A DNA stretch of 48,921 bases, from NCBI RefSeq assembly GCF_020532645.1, contig NZ_JAJAUZ010000054.1, positions 1 through 48,921 on the forward strand. Reading direction: 5' to 3'. Under the pieces are notes generated by a model. The model was not told where the DNA came from. It searched no databases and saw nothing but the letters and a program-made list of their open reading frames with translations. The first letter of the stretch is position 1. Every line of letters begins with the position of its first letter. Positions 16,907 through 25,095 of the stretch are shown here, in pieces. The translations under genes were made by a program, and so were the position numbers. The DNA is from Streptomyces bambusae. Its GTDB lineage: Bacteria > Actinomycetota > Actinomycetes > Streptomycetales > Streptomycetaceae.

Positions 16907-17734
16907 TCAGTCCAGGAAGGCCAGCAGGGCGGAGTTCACCTCGTCGGCGTGCGTCCACAGCAGGCCGTGCGGGCCGCCGGGCACGATCGTCAGCTCGGCG
17001 CCGTCGATCAGCTGGGCGAGCGGGACCGCGGTGGCGTCGACGGGCAGGATGCGGTCGGCGTCGCCGTGGATGATCAGGGTCGGGACGTCGATCCGCGGCA
17101 GGTCCGCGCGGAAGTCGGTCAGCCAGGCCTGGACGCAGTCGAGGGTGCCCTTGGCGGAGGCTCCGACGGCGACGTTCCAACTGGCCTGGACGGCCTGCTC
17201 GCTGATGCGCTCGGGCAGGACGTCGGTGTTGTAGAAGTCCGCGAGGAACGAGGTCATGAACGCGAACCGGTCGGCGGCGATGGCCTCCTCGATCCCCTTG
17301 AAGACGCTGCCGTCGACGCCGCCCGGGTTGTCGTCGGTCTTGAGCAGGAACGGCGGGACCACGCCGATCACGACCGCCTTCTCGATCCGTTCGGAGCCGT
17401 AGGTGCCGAGGTAGCGGGTGACTTCGCCGCTGCCCATGGAGAAGCCGACGAGCACGGCGTCGTGCAGGTCCAGGGTGGTGAGGACGGCGTTCAGGTCGGC
17501 TGCGAACGTGTCGTAGTCGTACCCGTCCGCCGGCTGGTCGGAGCGGCCGAAGCCACGCCGGTCGTACGTGATGACGCGGTTGCCGGCGGCGAGCAGCGCG
17601 GCCGTCTGCTTCTCCCAGGAGGCGCCGTTGAGGGGCCAGCCGTGGATCAGCACCACGGGGCGGCCGGCGCCATGGTCCTCGTAGTAGAGGCGGATCGGGG
17701 CGGAGGTGCCTTCGGCGACGTCGATGTAGGGCAT
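16907..17734 (-). CDS. Alpha/beta-hydrolase, non-heme chloroperoxidase-like
   Basis: 275 aa, the standard length of cofactor-free haloperoxidases and related esterases. ATG 17734 has AAGGA 6 nt upstream. Motifs: oxyanion LIHGWPLNG, then VITYDRRGFGRSDQP, nucleophile GFSMGSGE (Ser98-like), acid in LIIHGDADRILP and catalytic His in PGGPHGLLWTH. No signal peptide, so cytoplasmic. It sits in a minus-strand run with Dps, DoxX and an isochorismatase-like gene, a set often seen in redox or stress-linked clusters. The true substrate cannot be read from sequence. Confidence 0.92.
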   Translation of the reverse strand: MPYIDVAEGTSAPIRLYYEDHGAGRPVVLIHGWPLNGASWEKQTAALLAAGNRVITYDRRGFGRSDQPADGYDYDTFAADLNAVLTTLDLHDAVLVGFSMGSGEVTRYLGTYGSERIEKAVVIGVVPPFLLKTDDNPGGVDGSVFKGIEEAIAADRFAFMTSFLADFYNTDVLPERISEQAVQASWNVAVGASAKGTLDCVQAWLTDFRADLPRIDVPTLIIHGDADRILPVDATAVPLAQLIDGAELTIVPGGPHGLLWTHADEVNSALLAFLD

Positions 17735-17841
17735 GGGTGTTCCTTCGGTGCGGGTCCGACCTCGGCCACTGGGGGGAGGAGGACGGACGGTGGGTGGGGC
17801 CGGCGGGTTTCGCCGGATGGGGACGGGGGCGTCCGCCGGGG

Positions 17842-18426
17842 TCAGTCCCGCGGGGCGGAGGTGTCCGCGAGGGTGGCTGCCAGGAACCACACCTGGGCTT
17901 CGCCGGTGCGGACGACGCCCGACACGAGGAGGTCGGCCGTTCCCTCGTCGCCTGCGGAGGCGGCCCGTGCCGCCGCGTCGCGGGCCGCCGGGAGGATGCG
18001 TTCGTGGGCGTCCAGGAGGCGGGCCAGCATGGCGGGTACCGGTTCTACGCCGTCCGGCGGGCGGGGTACGCAGGTCAGCTCCGCCACGTGCCGGGGGTCG
18101 CCCACGGCGACGCCGCCGAGGGTCTGGATCCGCTCGGCCAGGGCGTCGACGAGGGCGAGTTGCTCACCGGCGTGCCGGTCGAGCATCAGGTGCAGGGAAG
18201 GGAAGGTGGGCCCGTGTACGAGCCAGTGGTGCTTCTTGTAGAGGGAGTGGAGGACCTGGGTGTCGGCGAGGAGCCGGTTGAGCCCGTCGCAGCTGTGTGA
18301 GCGGACGTCGTCGCCGAGCCCGAGCGGCAGGGGCCTGAGCGTGCCGAAGGGCTGGATCTGCGGGCCGTTGCGGGGCAGGGGCGGTGGGCCGCCGTGGGCG
18401 GGTGACTCCGCGGGTGCGGGGTGCAT
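17842..18426 (-). CDS. Dps/ferritin-like DNA-protection protein
   Basis: 194 aa from ATG 18426 (GGAG 9 nt upstream). Residues 1 to about 38 form a Pro/His-rich extension. The ferritin-like four-helix domain follows. The Dps signature is recognisable as LYKKHHWLVHGPTFPSLHLMLDRHAGEQ, equivalent to the HWxVxGxxF..LH..L..H..E ferroxidase pattern. The end (VVRTGEAQVWFLAATL) matches the last helix. Dps proteins store iron and shield DNA during oxidative stress. Upstream, DoxX and an isochorismatase-like enzyme read in the same direction. Confidence 0.88.
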   Translation of the reverse strand: MHPAPAESPAHGGPPPLPRNGPQIQPFGTLRPLPLGLGDDVRSHSCDGLNRLLADTQVLHSLYKKHHWLVHGPTFPSLHLMLDRHAGEQLALVDALAERIQTLGGVAVGDPRHVAELTCVPRPPDGVEPVPAMLARLLDAHERILPAARDAAARAASAGDEGTADLLVSGVVRTGEAQVWFLAATLADTSAPRD

Positions 18427-18538
18427 CTGGTGGTGCTCCGGAGGGAGTGGGTCGGATGTGCGGGGAAGCGGCGAGGTGCCGAGGAGGCGTCCGGCCGCCG
18501 TCGTGGGGCCGGGCGGGCGGCCGGACCCGGCCACAGCA

Positions 18539-19027
18539 CTAGGAGGCGGGCCGGTGCAGGGCGAGCCGGGTGAGGAGGCCGCTGCCGATGCCGGCGGCGA
18601 GCACGGGGACCGTCCACCACAGCGGGTACGGCGTGAGGCCGATCAGACGGTCGAGTGACCAGGCGCCGGGGCCGGTTGCGGCGAGCGCGGCGGCGCTGAC
18701 GATCAGGACCAGCGGGTATTCGTAGCCGTCGTTCTGGACCCACAGGCCGTGCGGCCGCTTCACGGTGAGGGCGACGGTCATCACCCCGATGGCGCCGGTC
18801 GCGGCGAGGGGCGTCAGGAGGCCGGCGGCCAGCAGCAGCCCCGACCCGATCTGTCCGGCGCCCGCCGCGAGCGCGGTGAGGGCGCCGCCGCGGAAGCCGT
18901 CGGCACGGAACTCCTCGGAGCCGGCCGCCAGCCCCCGGCCGCCGAGGTGCGTGCTGATCTTCTGCACTCCGTGGCCGGCGATCAGCAGGCCCACGAGCAG
19001 ACGCAGGACGAGAAGGCCGGTGTCCAC
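18539..19027 (-). CDS. DoxX family membrane protein
   Basis: 162 aa from GTG 19027, which lies 5 bp after the stop of the isochorismatase-like gene, so translation is probably coupled; no strong ribosome binding site is seen. The four-helix DoxX pattern is clear: TGLLVLRLLVGLLIAGHGVQK, then ALTALAAGAGQIGSGLLLAAGLLTPLAATGAIGVMTVA, then YEYPLVLIVSAAALAATGPGAWSLDRLIG. The conserved HG.QK, GE/GQ.G.GL.L..GLLT and PG..SLD motifs are present. DoxX proteins are inner-membrane proteins linked to redox and thiol stress systems. Confidence 0.88.
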   Translation of the reverse strand: MDTGLLVLRLLVGLLIAGHGVQKISTHLGGRGLAAGSEEFRADGFRGGALTALAAGAGQIGSGLLLAAGLLTPLAATGAIGVMTVALTVKRPHGLWVQNDGYEYPLVLIVSAAALAATGPGAWSLDRLIGLTPYPLWWTVPVLAAGIGSGLLTRLALHRPAS

Positions 19028-19032
19028 GGGGG

Positions 19033-19695
19033 TCAGCCGGCGGCGTGCGCGCCGAGGATGCTCTGCGCGTACACGACCCCGAGGCCGTAGGCGCCCGCGT
19101 GCTCCTTGACGACCTCCATCACGGCGCCGTACGTCTCCTGGCGGGCCCAGTCGCGCTGGAGCTCCAGCAGCACCTGCACCCAGGTCACCGGAACGGCGCC
19201 GGCGGCCGTCATCCGGGCGATGGCGTGCTCGTGGGCGGCGGGGGTGACGCCGCCGGAGGCGTCGGTGACGACGTAGACCTCGTAGCCCTGGGCCAGCGCG
19301 GACAGGGCGGGCAGGACCAGGCAGACCTCGGTCCACAGCCCGGACAGGACGATCTTCCGGCGGCCGGTGGCCTTGACCGCCTCGACGAGGGCCTCGTCCT
19401 CCCAGGCGTTCATGCTGGTGCGGTCGACGGGCTTCTGGTCGGGGAAGACGGCGGCGAGATGGGGAAGCAGGGGGCCGGAGAAGGACTCGGCGGCCACGGT
19501 CGTCAGGACCGTCGGCACGTCGAAGGCCCGGGCCGCCTTGGCCAGGCCCACGGTGCTGTTGATGATGGCGGCGCGGTCGCCGCTGCCGGTGCCGAAGAAC
19601 ATCTGCGGCTGGTGGTCGACGAAGACCATGACGGCGTTGTCGGGGGTGAGGAGGTCTGCGCTCGGGGTGGCCTGTACCTGGGTGATGTCGAACAT
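19033..19695 (-). CDS. Isochorismatase-like cysteine hydrolase
   Basis: 220 aa from ATG 19695 with AGAGGA 5 nt upstream. The triad of the family is present: Asp in VMVFVDHQPQMFFG, Lys in GRRKIVLSGLWTEVC and the nucleophile Cys of that motif. The N-terminal LLTPDNAVMVFVDHQ and the middle TSMNAWEDEALVEAVKATGR are typical of the YcaC-like branch, which acts as a hydrolase of unknown substrate. It is the first gene of a run with DoxX (coupled), Dps and the chloroperoxidase-like hydrolase. No signal peptide, so cytoplasmic. Confidence 0.92.
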   Translation of the reverse strand: MFDITQVQATPSADLLTPDNAVMVFVDHQPQMFFGTGSGDRAAIINSTVGLAKAARAFDVPTVLTTVAAESFSGPLLPHLAAVFPDQKPVDRTSMNAWEDEALVEAVKATGRRKIVLSGLWTEVCLVLPALSALAQGYEVYVVTDASGGVTPAAHEHAIARMTAAGAVPVTWVQVLLELQRDWARQETYGAVMEVVKEHAGAYGLGVVYAQSILGAHAAG

Positions 19696-20018
19696 GGGGG
19701 TCCTCTGTGACGGGGGTTGATGCCGGGTTCGTGCCGGCGGCGGTCGATCCCGCCCCGCTCGGCACGCCCCGAACCTATGGCCGCTGCTGCGGCCGGAGTT
19801 GACCGTCCGTGCCTGGTGACTGGCCCGTGAGCGCACTGCCGCGGCAGCGCGTCGTCTCCTTCGGTCGGCCGGGGGGAGGGCGTCCGATGGGTGTGTCCGG
19901 TGCCGGAGAGGAAATTCGGGAGGTCGTGCGGAACGAGGTGTGCGTGCGCGGAGGCGGGGCAACCGAGCGGCGAGGGGGTGGGGACGAGGGGGGCCGTCGA
20001 GAGGAGTGAGTGATCAGG
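19696..20018. other. Divergent intergenic region (323 bp)
   Basis: It lies between the isochorismatase-like gene (minus) and the SRPBCC gene (plus), so it contains both promoters. A CATAGGTTC on the minus strand near 19775 resembles a -10 element (TAGGTT), but its -35 spacing is poor. A TTGACC at about 19798 could serve the plus strand. I see no gene or convincing operator. Confidence 0.4.
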
Positions 20019-20468
20019 ATGTCGCAGGTCAAGGAGTCGATCGAGGTCAACGTCCCGGTGCGCGCCGCGTACGACCAGTGGACGCAGTTCGAGACGTTCC
20101 CGGAGTTCATGGACGGTGTGGAGCGGATCGAGCAGCGCACCGACACCCTCACCCACTGGGTGACGAAGATCGGCGGAGTGGAGCGCGAGTTCGACGCGGA
20201 GATCACCGAGCAGATCCCCGACAGGAAGGTCGCCTGGGTGACCGTGGGCGGGGACACCGAGCAGTCCGGGCTGGTGACCTTCCATCCCATCGACCCGTCC
20301 CACACCGAGGTCACGCTGCTGATGGACTTCGACCCGGACGGGATGGCGGAGAGCATCGGCGACAAGCTGGGGTTCGTCGACCGCCAGGTCAAGGGCGACC
20401 TGAAGCGGTTCAAGCACTTCATCGAGGACCGCGGCGCACCGACCGGCGCCTGGCGCGGGGAGGTCTGA
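20019..20468 (+). CDS. SRPBCC-fold protein (polyketide cyclase/dehydrase-like)
   Basis: 149 aa from ATG 20019; an in-frame GTG at 20010 is possible, and GAGGAG is badly spaced for both. The START/SRPBCC pattern is clear: SIEVNVPVRAAYDQWTQFETFPEFMDGVERIEQ at the start, GGVEREFDAEITEQIPDRKVAWVTVGG in the middle strands and the long C-terminal helix DRQVKGDLKRFKHFIEDRG. The fold forms a hydrophobic ligand pocket. Members of this branch in Streptomyces are cytoplasmic, and their ligand is not known. A small proline-rich ORF follows 33 bp downstream. Confidence 0.88.
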   Translation: MSQVKESIEVNVPVRAAYDQWTQFETFPEFMDGVERIEQRTDTLTHWVTKIGGVEREFDAEITEQIPDRKVAWVTVGGDTEQSGLVTFHPIDPSHTEVTLLMDFDPDGMAESIGDKLGFVDRQVKGDLKRFKHFIEDRGAPTGAWRGEV

Positions 20469-20501
20469 CCCGCCGACGCCCCGTCCACGAAGGAGGCCGT
20501 C

Positions 20502-20699
20502 GTGACCGTCGTGACCGTCGTGACGAAGACCCGGATCCGGGGAGAGGGCACCCCGGCGAGCCCGGCGCCGGAGCCCCGCGAACCGGACCCGGTGCCCCGC
20601 GACCCCGATCCCCCGGGGGAACCGGACCGTGATCCCCGGCCGGAGGAGCCCGCCCCCGGACCGGTCAACCCGCCGCCCGTCCCGGAGCCGCCCGACTGA
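20502..20699 (+). CDS. Small acidic proline-rich protein
   Basis: 65 aa from GTG 20502, with GAAGGAG 6 nt upstream, a site strong enough to make translation likely. The start carries a triple 9-bp-like repeat (GTGACCGTC), giving MTVVTVVTK. The rest is a disordered chain of Pro, Glu, Asp and Arg (EPREPDPVPRDPDPPGEP). No fold or motif. It follows the SRPBCC gene on the same strand and ends before a bidirectional terminator. It could be a real small protein or a low-complexity ORF; I favour real because of the binding site. Confidence 0.5.
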   Translation: MTVVTVVTKTRIRGEGTPASPAPEPREPDPVPRDPDPPGEPDRDPRPEEPAPGPVNPPPVPEPPD

Positions 20700-20735
20700 C
20701 GGCCGTGCTGAAGGCCGTGCCGAAGGCCGTACACG

Positions 20736-20775
20736 CGTGCCGGCCGGACCCGGGTCTCCGGGTCCGGCCGGCACG
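20736..20775. terminator. Bidirectional terminator with 18-bp perfect stem
   Basis: CGTGCCGGCCGGACCCGG pairs perfectly with its complement across a 4-nt loop (GTCT). It stands between convergent genes: the proline-rich ORF ending at 20699 (plus) and the subtilase ending at 20815 (minus). Confidence 0.85.
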
Positions 20776-20814
20776 GCTTCGGGCGTACGGTCACGCCCGT
20801 CGGGTGCGGACGGG

Positions 20815-23800
20815 TCAGCGGCGGAGGTTCAGGCGGTGGACGCCGCCATCGACCGTGCCGACGTAGAGCGTGCGGCCGTCGGGGGCGGCGGCCAGCCTGG
20901 TGGCGTCGGTGTTCTGCAGGCCGCTGGAGATGTTCTCCCAGGTGAGGCCGTTGTCGGTGCTGCGGAGCACGCCCCGGCCGCCCTGGACGAGGCCGGATGC
21001 CCGCGAGCCGGTGGTGGCCGCGTAGAGCGCTCCGCCGACCCGCAGCAGGTCGGAGACGTGGACGGCGAGCGGGCCGGTGTCGGCGGTGCGGAAGGTCGTG
21101 CCGCCGTCGGTGCTGGTCCGCACGGCCGAGCCGCCGACGACGAGGCGCCGGCCGTCCATGAGGATCGAGGAGACGGGCCCCTCGGCGACCTTGGTCTTGG
21201 TGACGCCGCCGTCGTCGGAGCGGTAGAGACCGGAGGCGTTGCCGAGCCAGATGCGCCGCGGGTCGCGCGGGTCTCCGGCCATGGCGTCGAAGGACCGCTC
21301 GTGGAAGAGGTTCTTCCACGTCCGGCCGCCGTCGGTGGTCGCGAACAGTCCGTCGCCGAGGATGCTCCGGAAGCTCACGGACACCCGGTCGGGGTCCGCA
21401 GGGTGGACCAGGAGGGAGGTCGGCACCTCCGAGGACGTGCCCTTCACCTGCCAGGTCCGGCCGGCGTCGGTGCTGCGGGAGACCTCGAAGAGGCCGGTCG
21501 CGGTGCGGCGGATCTGCCACACCGTCTTGGTGCCGCGGGGCGAGACGGCGATGTGCGAGGTGTGGCGGCCGGTCATGCCTTCTCCCCCGGACTTGCCCCA
21601 CTCGGGGCCGGCGACGGGGATCGCGGTGCCGTAGGTGCCGCTGACCGTGCCGGCGAGCAGCCGGTCGCCGGCGACCGCGAGGGCATCGGTGGTGAGGCCC
21701 TGGACGCCGATCCTCCGGTAGCCGGTGCCGGCGGCCGAGCCGCGGTACAGGCCGTCCTGTTCGCTGGAGACGGTCACCGAGCCGTCGGCCCAGCGGTCGT
21801 AGTCCATCGCGATGGCGGCCTTCGAGGGGGCGGGCAGCGGCTTCCAGGTCCGGCCGTGGTCGCGGCTGACCTGCCCGGCGCCGAACAGCACGCGCAGGTA
21901 CAGGTCGCCGCCCGAGGCGGACAGTCCGTTGCCGCCCGTCGCCAGGGGCAGCAGGGTGGTCCAGGTGCGGCCCTTGTCGTAGGAGCCGCGGACGCCCGTG
22001 CCGGGAATGTAGGCGGCCACCACGGCCGGGTCGGCCGTCATGCCGCGGACGGTGTTCACCGGCTCGTCGAGGATGCGGTGCGCCGGACCGGGGTCGCCCG
22101 TGCCGACGCCGTCGATCCGCCAGACGGCGTCGAAGGTCGCCGCGTACAGGGTGTCGCCGACGAGGGTGGCCTCGCGTACGCCGCCGGTCACGCCGGTCGG
22201 GTACGTCGTCCAGCGTTCGCCCGCGTCCGTGCTGACGAGCAGCGAGCCGCCGGCCACCGCGGCGAGGGTGCGGGTCTGCTCGTCCGCGACGAACGCGTCG
22301 ATGTGCACGTCGGGCACGTCGAGCTTGCGCCAGGTGCGGCCGTTGTCGTCGGTGCGCAGGATCGTGCCGCGGCGGGTGGGGTCGGCGGCCGTGTTCACGG
22401 CGTACCACCAGCGGTCGGCGCGGCGGGCGTCGACCACGACCGCTCCGGTGCCGCTGCCGTCGGCGATCGGCAGCCTGCCGACCTGGCGCCAGGTGGCGCC
22501 GCCGTCGGTGGTCAGCCAGGGCGCGGCCTTGCGGTACTGGGTGACGACGGCCTGCTTCGGCCGGGCGGGCGAGAGGGCGAGCCAGCCGGCTTCGCTGTGG
22601 GGGCCGACGGGTGCCCAGCGGTCGCGGCGGCTGCTTTCGGGGGTGACCTCGAAGGCGCCGGTGCCGGTGATCCGCCGGCCGTCGGTGGTGGTGGCCCGTA
22701 CGGTCAGCCGGTAGGCGCCGGCGGTCTTCCCGGTGACGTCGGCCTGGTAGTAGCCGGCGCCGTTCATGGTGGTGGGCAGGGTGAACGCCGTGCCGCGCGG
22801 CGGTGTGACGGTGATCTGCGGGGGTGCGTTCAGGGCGGCGGGGGCGGCGACGTGCACGGTGGAGCGGCCGTCGCTGGGGTCGGGGGACGCCTGGACGGCG
22901 AGGTGCCGGACGACGAGCAGGTACGGCACCCGCAGGGCCGGGCCGCGGGCGGGGGTGGCGGTGATCCGACCGCTGATCTCCGTGTCGCCGGCCGGGCGGG
23001 CGGCGCGCAGGGTGACCTTGACGGTGGTGGCCGATCCGGCGGGGATGGTGGCCCGCTGCGGGGAGACGGTGGCGGGGCCGGTGCTGCCGAGGGTGACGGT
23101 CAGCGGCTTCTTGCCGGGGTTGGTCAGGCGTACCTTCGCGGTGCCGCCGACGGTTCGCCCCCGCAGGTCGGCGAGGCCGAACGAGACGGACGTGGGGGCG
23201 GCGCCTAGGGCGGCCGATGCCGCGGCGGCCACGTCGAGCCGTCCGCTGCCCTGGGCGGTGGGGCCGGTGCCGGCGAGCGGCTTCGTGGTGCCGACCAGGG
23301 CGGACCTGATCGCGTCGGGGCCTTGGTCCGGGCGGAGTTGGCGCAGCAGGGCGGCGGCTCCGGCGACGTGCGGGCTCGCCATCGAGGTGCCCGACATGCG
23401 GTAGACACCGGGTCCGTACATCGAGGTGGGGATCGTGGAGCGGATCTCCACGCCGGGTGCGACCAGGTCGGGCTTGAGGCCGAAGCCGGTGCCGGGGCCG
23501 CGCGAGGAGAACGAGGCGATCCGGTCGGTGGCGTCGGTGCCGCGCAGGGTGACGGACGGCCTGCCGGTGGCCAGGGCGCGGCTGAGCTGGGCGTACTGGG
23601 TGGTGTCGATGCCCATGACGACCAGGCGGTCCATGCGCAGCGAGTCGCCGGATGCGGTGGCCCGGGTGAGGTCGGGGCGGGCGGGGGTCGCCTGCGCGCC
23701 GACCGTTCCGGGGGCGGCGGCGAGGACGGGGCCGGAGCCGGCGGGCAGCCCGCCGAGGACGGCGAGGGCGCCGCGCTTCTCGGCTTCGCGCGCCCAGTCG

Positions 23801-25038
23801 ATGTCGTGCTGGCTGAGGACGTCCGTGACGGGCGGGACGAGGATGTCGGCGCGCAGGATCTTGCCCCGTACGTCGCCGACGCGCTTCCAGTCCTCGGCGG
23901 TGCCGGCGCCGACGTCCACGAGGGGTGCGGTGACCGGCTTGCGCGGCGGGTTCGCGGAGAGGATGCCGCGGTACGTCTGGATGAGTTCGGGCTCCTTGCC
24001 CGCCAGGTACGCGCTGGGTGTCCGTATGCCGCTGGTGGAGGCGCCGACGGCGATGACGCCGTCGGCCGAGGCGGGGGTGCTGACGGTGCCGGGGCCGGGG
24101 CCCGCGTTGCCCGCGGCGGCGACGACGACCACTCCGGCGCGTACGGCGGCGGTCGCCGCGCGGCCCAGGGGGTCGGTGCCGTCGCCGGGGCCGCCGAGGC
24201 TCATGTTGACGACGTCGGCCGGGTGGGGGCCGGCCGGGTCGGCGGCCGCCTCGATGCCGGCGATGATGTCGGAGGTGTAGCCGCTGCCGTCGGCGCCGGT
24301 GACCTTGTAGGCCAGCAGGCGTGCGTCGGGCGCCATGCCGGTGACGCCGCCCTTGCGGGCCGCCTTGCCGGCGATGATGCCCGCGACGTGGGTGCCGTGG
24401 CCGTTGTCGTCCATCGGGTCGGCGTCGCCGTTGGCGAAGTCGAAGCCGCCGACGACCTTGTGGCCCTTGCCGAAGCCGCCGCCCAGGTCGGGGTGGCCGT
24501 AGTCCACGCCGCTGTCGAGGACGGCGACGACGGTGCCCTTGCCGGTGGCCTTCGCCCCGGTCGGGTCGGTGCGCTTCCAGACCTCGGGCGCGCCGGTCAG
24601 CGGCACGCTGGTGCCCGTGTGGACCTGCATGCGGGTGTCGGGCCGGACGGCGGTGACGCCGGGCAGTGCGGCGAGGGCCGCCGTCTCGGAGGCGGGCACG
24701 GTCATCGCCACGGCGTTGACGAGCAGGCCGAGTTTGCGGGGTGCGGCGGGGTGTAGTCCGGCGTTGCGCACGGTCCGGACGAAGGCGTCCTGCCGTGCCG
24801 CCAGGGCCCGCCGGGCGTCGGCGACGGCGGCGGTGCCGCGGGCGGACGGGGAGGTGAGCGAGCCGCCGGGGGCGGCTGCGACGGCGGCGTCTCCGGAGAG
24901 TTCGACGATGACCCGCTGGTTCGGGTCGGGTGCCTTGGCGGTGGCGGTGCCGGGGGTCGCGGTCAGCGTCCCGGCGAGCGCGACGGTGGTGACCGCAACG
25001 GCCGCCAGGCGCGGGGTACTTCGTTGGTTCTTGGCCAT
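20815..25038 (-). CDS. Secreted subtilase (S8) fused to a sortilin/VPS10-like beta-propeller
   Basis: 1407 aa from ATG 25038. The signal peptide covers ~1-35. A prodomain follows (~36-150, RVIVELSGDAAVAA...VTAVRPDTRM). The S8 catalytic domain has Asp175 (VLDSGVDYGHPD), His214 (DNGHGTHVAG) and Ser552 (GTSMASPHVAG), with a protease-associated (PA) insert at ~325-450. Fn3-like beta domains follow (~590-800). The last ~600 residues contain at least seven Asp-box/BNR motifs (RTDDNGRTW, STDAGRTW, TTDGGRTW, SRDHGRTW, SYDKGRTW, STDNGLTW), forming a sortilin-like propeller. The enzyme should be exported and autoactivated by removal of its prodomain; the propeller probably binds substrate or cell wall. 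The HTH regulator at 25096 is divergent and may control it. Confidence 0.92.
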   Translation of the reverse strand: MAKNQRSTPRLAAVAVTTVALAGTLTATPGTATAKAPDPNQRVIVELSGDAAVAAAPGGSLTSPSARGTAAVADARRALAARQDAFVRTVRNAGLHPAAPRKLGLLVNAVAMTVPASETAALAALPGVTAVRPDTRMQVHTGTSVPLTGAPEVWKRTDPTGAKATGKGTVVAVLDSGVDYGHPDLGGGFGKGHKVVGGFDFANGDADPMDDNGHGTHVAGIIAGKAARKGGVTGMAPDARLLAYKVTGADGSGYTSDIIAGIEAAADPAGPHPADVVNMSLGGPGDGTDPLGRAATAAVRAGVVVVAAAGNAGPGPGTVSTPASADGVIAVGASTSGIRTPSAYLAGKEPELIQTYRGILSANPPRKPVTAPLVDVGAGTAEDWKRVGDVRGKILRADILVPPVTDVLSQHDIDWAREAEKRGALAVLGGLPAGSGPVLAAAPGTVGAQATPARPDLTRATASGDSLRMDRLVVMGIDTTQYAQLSRALATGRPSVTLRGTDATDRIASFSSRGPGTGFGLKPDLVAPGVEIRSTIPTSMYGPGVYRMSGTSMASPHVAGAAALLRQLRPDQGPDAIRSALVGTTKPLAGTGPTAQGSGRLDVAAAASAALGAAPTSVSFGLADLRGRTVGGTAKVRLTNPGKKPLTVTLGSTGPATVSPQRATIPAGSATTVKVTLRAARPAGDTEISGRITATPARGPALRVPYLLVVRHLAVQASPDPSDGRSTVHVAAPAALNAPPQITVTPPRGTAFTLPTTMNGAGYYQADVTGKTAGAYRLTVRATTTDGRRITGTGAFEVTPESSRRDRWAPVGPHSEAGWLALSPARPKQAVVTQYRKAAPWLTTDGGATWRQVGRLPIADGSGTGAVVVDARRADRWWYAVNTAADPTRRGTILRTDDNGRTWRKLDVPDVHIDAFVADEQTRTLAAVAGGSLLVSTDAGERWTTYPTGVTGGVREATLVGDTLYAATFDAVWRIDGVGTGDPGPAHRILDEPVNTVRGMTADPAVVAAYIPGTGVRGSYDKGRTWTTLLPLATGGNGLSASGGDLYLRVLFGAGQVSRDHGRTWKPLPAPSKAAIAMDYDRWADGSVTVSSEQDGLYRGSAAGTGYRRIGVQGLTTDALAVAGDRLLAGTVSGTYGTAIPVAGPEWGKSGGEGMTGRHTSHIAVSPRGTKTVWQIRRTATGLFEVSRSTDAGRTWQVKGTSSEVPTSLLVHPADPDRVSVSFRSILGDGLFATTDGGRTWKNLFHERSFDAMAGDPRDPRRIWLGNASGLYRSDDGGVTKTKVAEGPVSSILMDGRRLVVGGSAVRTSTDGGTTFRTADTGPLAVHVSDLLRVGGALYAATTGSRASGLVQGGRGVLRSTDNGLTWENISSGLQNTDATRLAAAPDGRTLYVGTVDGGVHRLNLRR

Positions 25039-25066
25039 GGGAAGAGTCCTAGCGCCGAAGTCACTC

Positions 25067-25079
25067 TCCGTACAACGGA
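25067..25079. promoter_or_regulatory. Short inverted repeat in the subtilase/regulator divergent region
   Basis: TCCGT-aca-ACGGA lies in the 57 bp between the start codons of the subtilase (minus) and the HTH regulator (plus). Its position would let the divergent regulator act on both promoters. The arms are only 5 bp, so this is a weak call. Confidence 0.3.
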
Positions 25080-25095
25080 TCTTGGAGGCCTCTTG

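Noticed and set aside
12961..17073. 1370-codon plus-strand frame
   Set aside because: Runs across the AraC gene in a wrong frame and antisense to the transporter and amidohydrolase; the composition is typical of GC-rich shadows.
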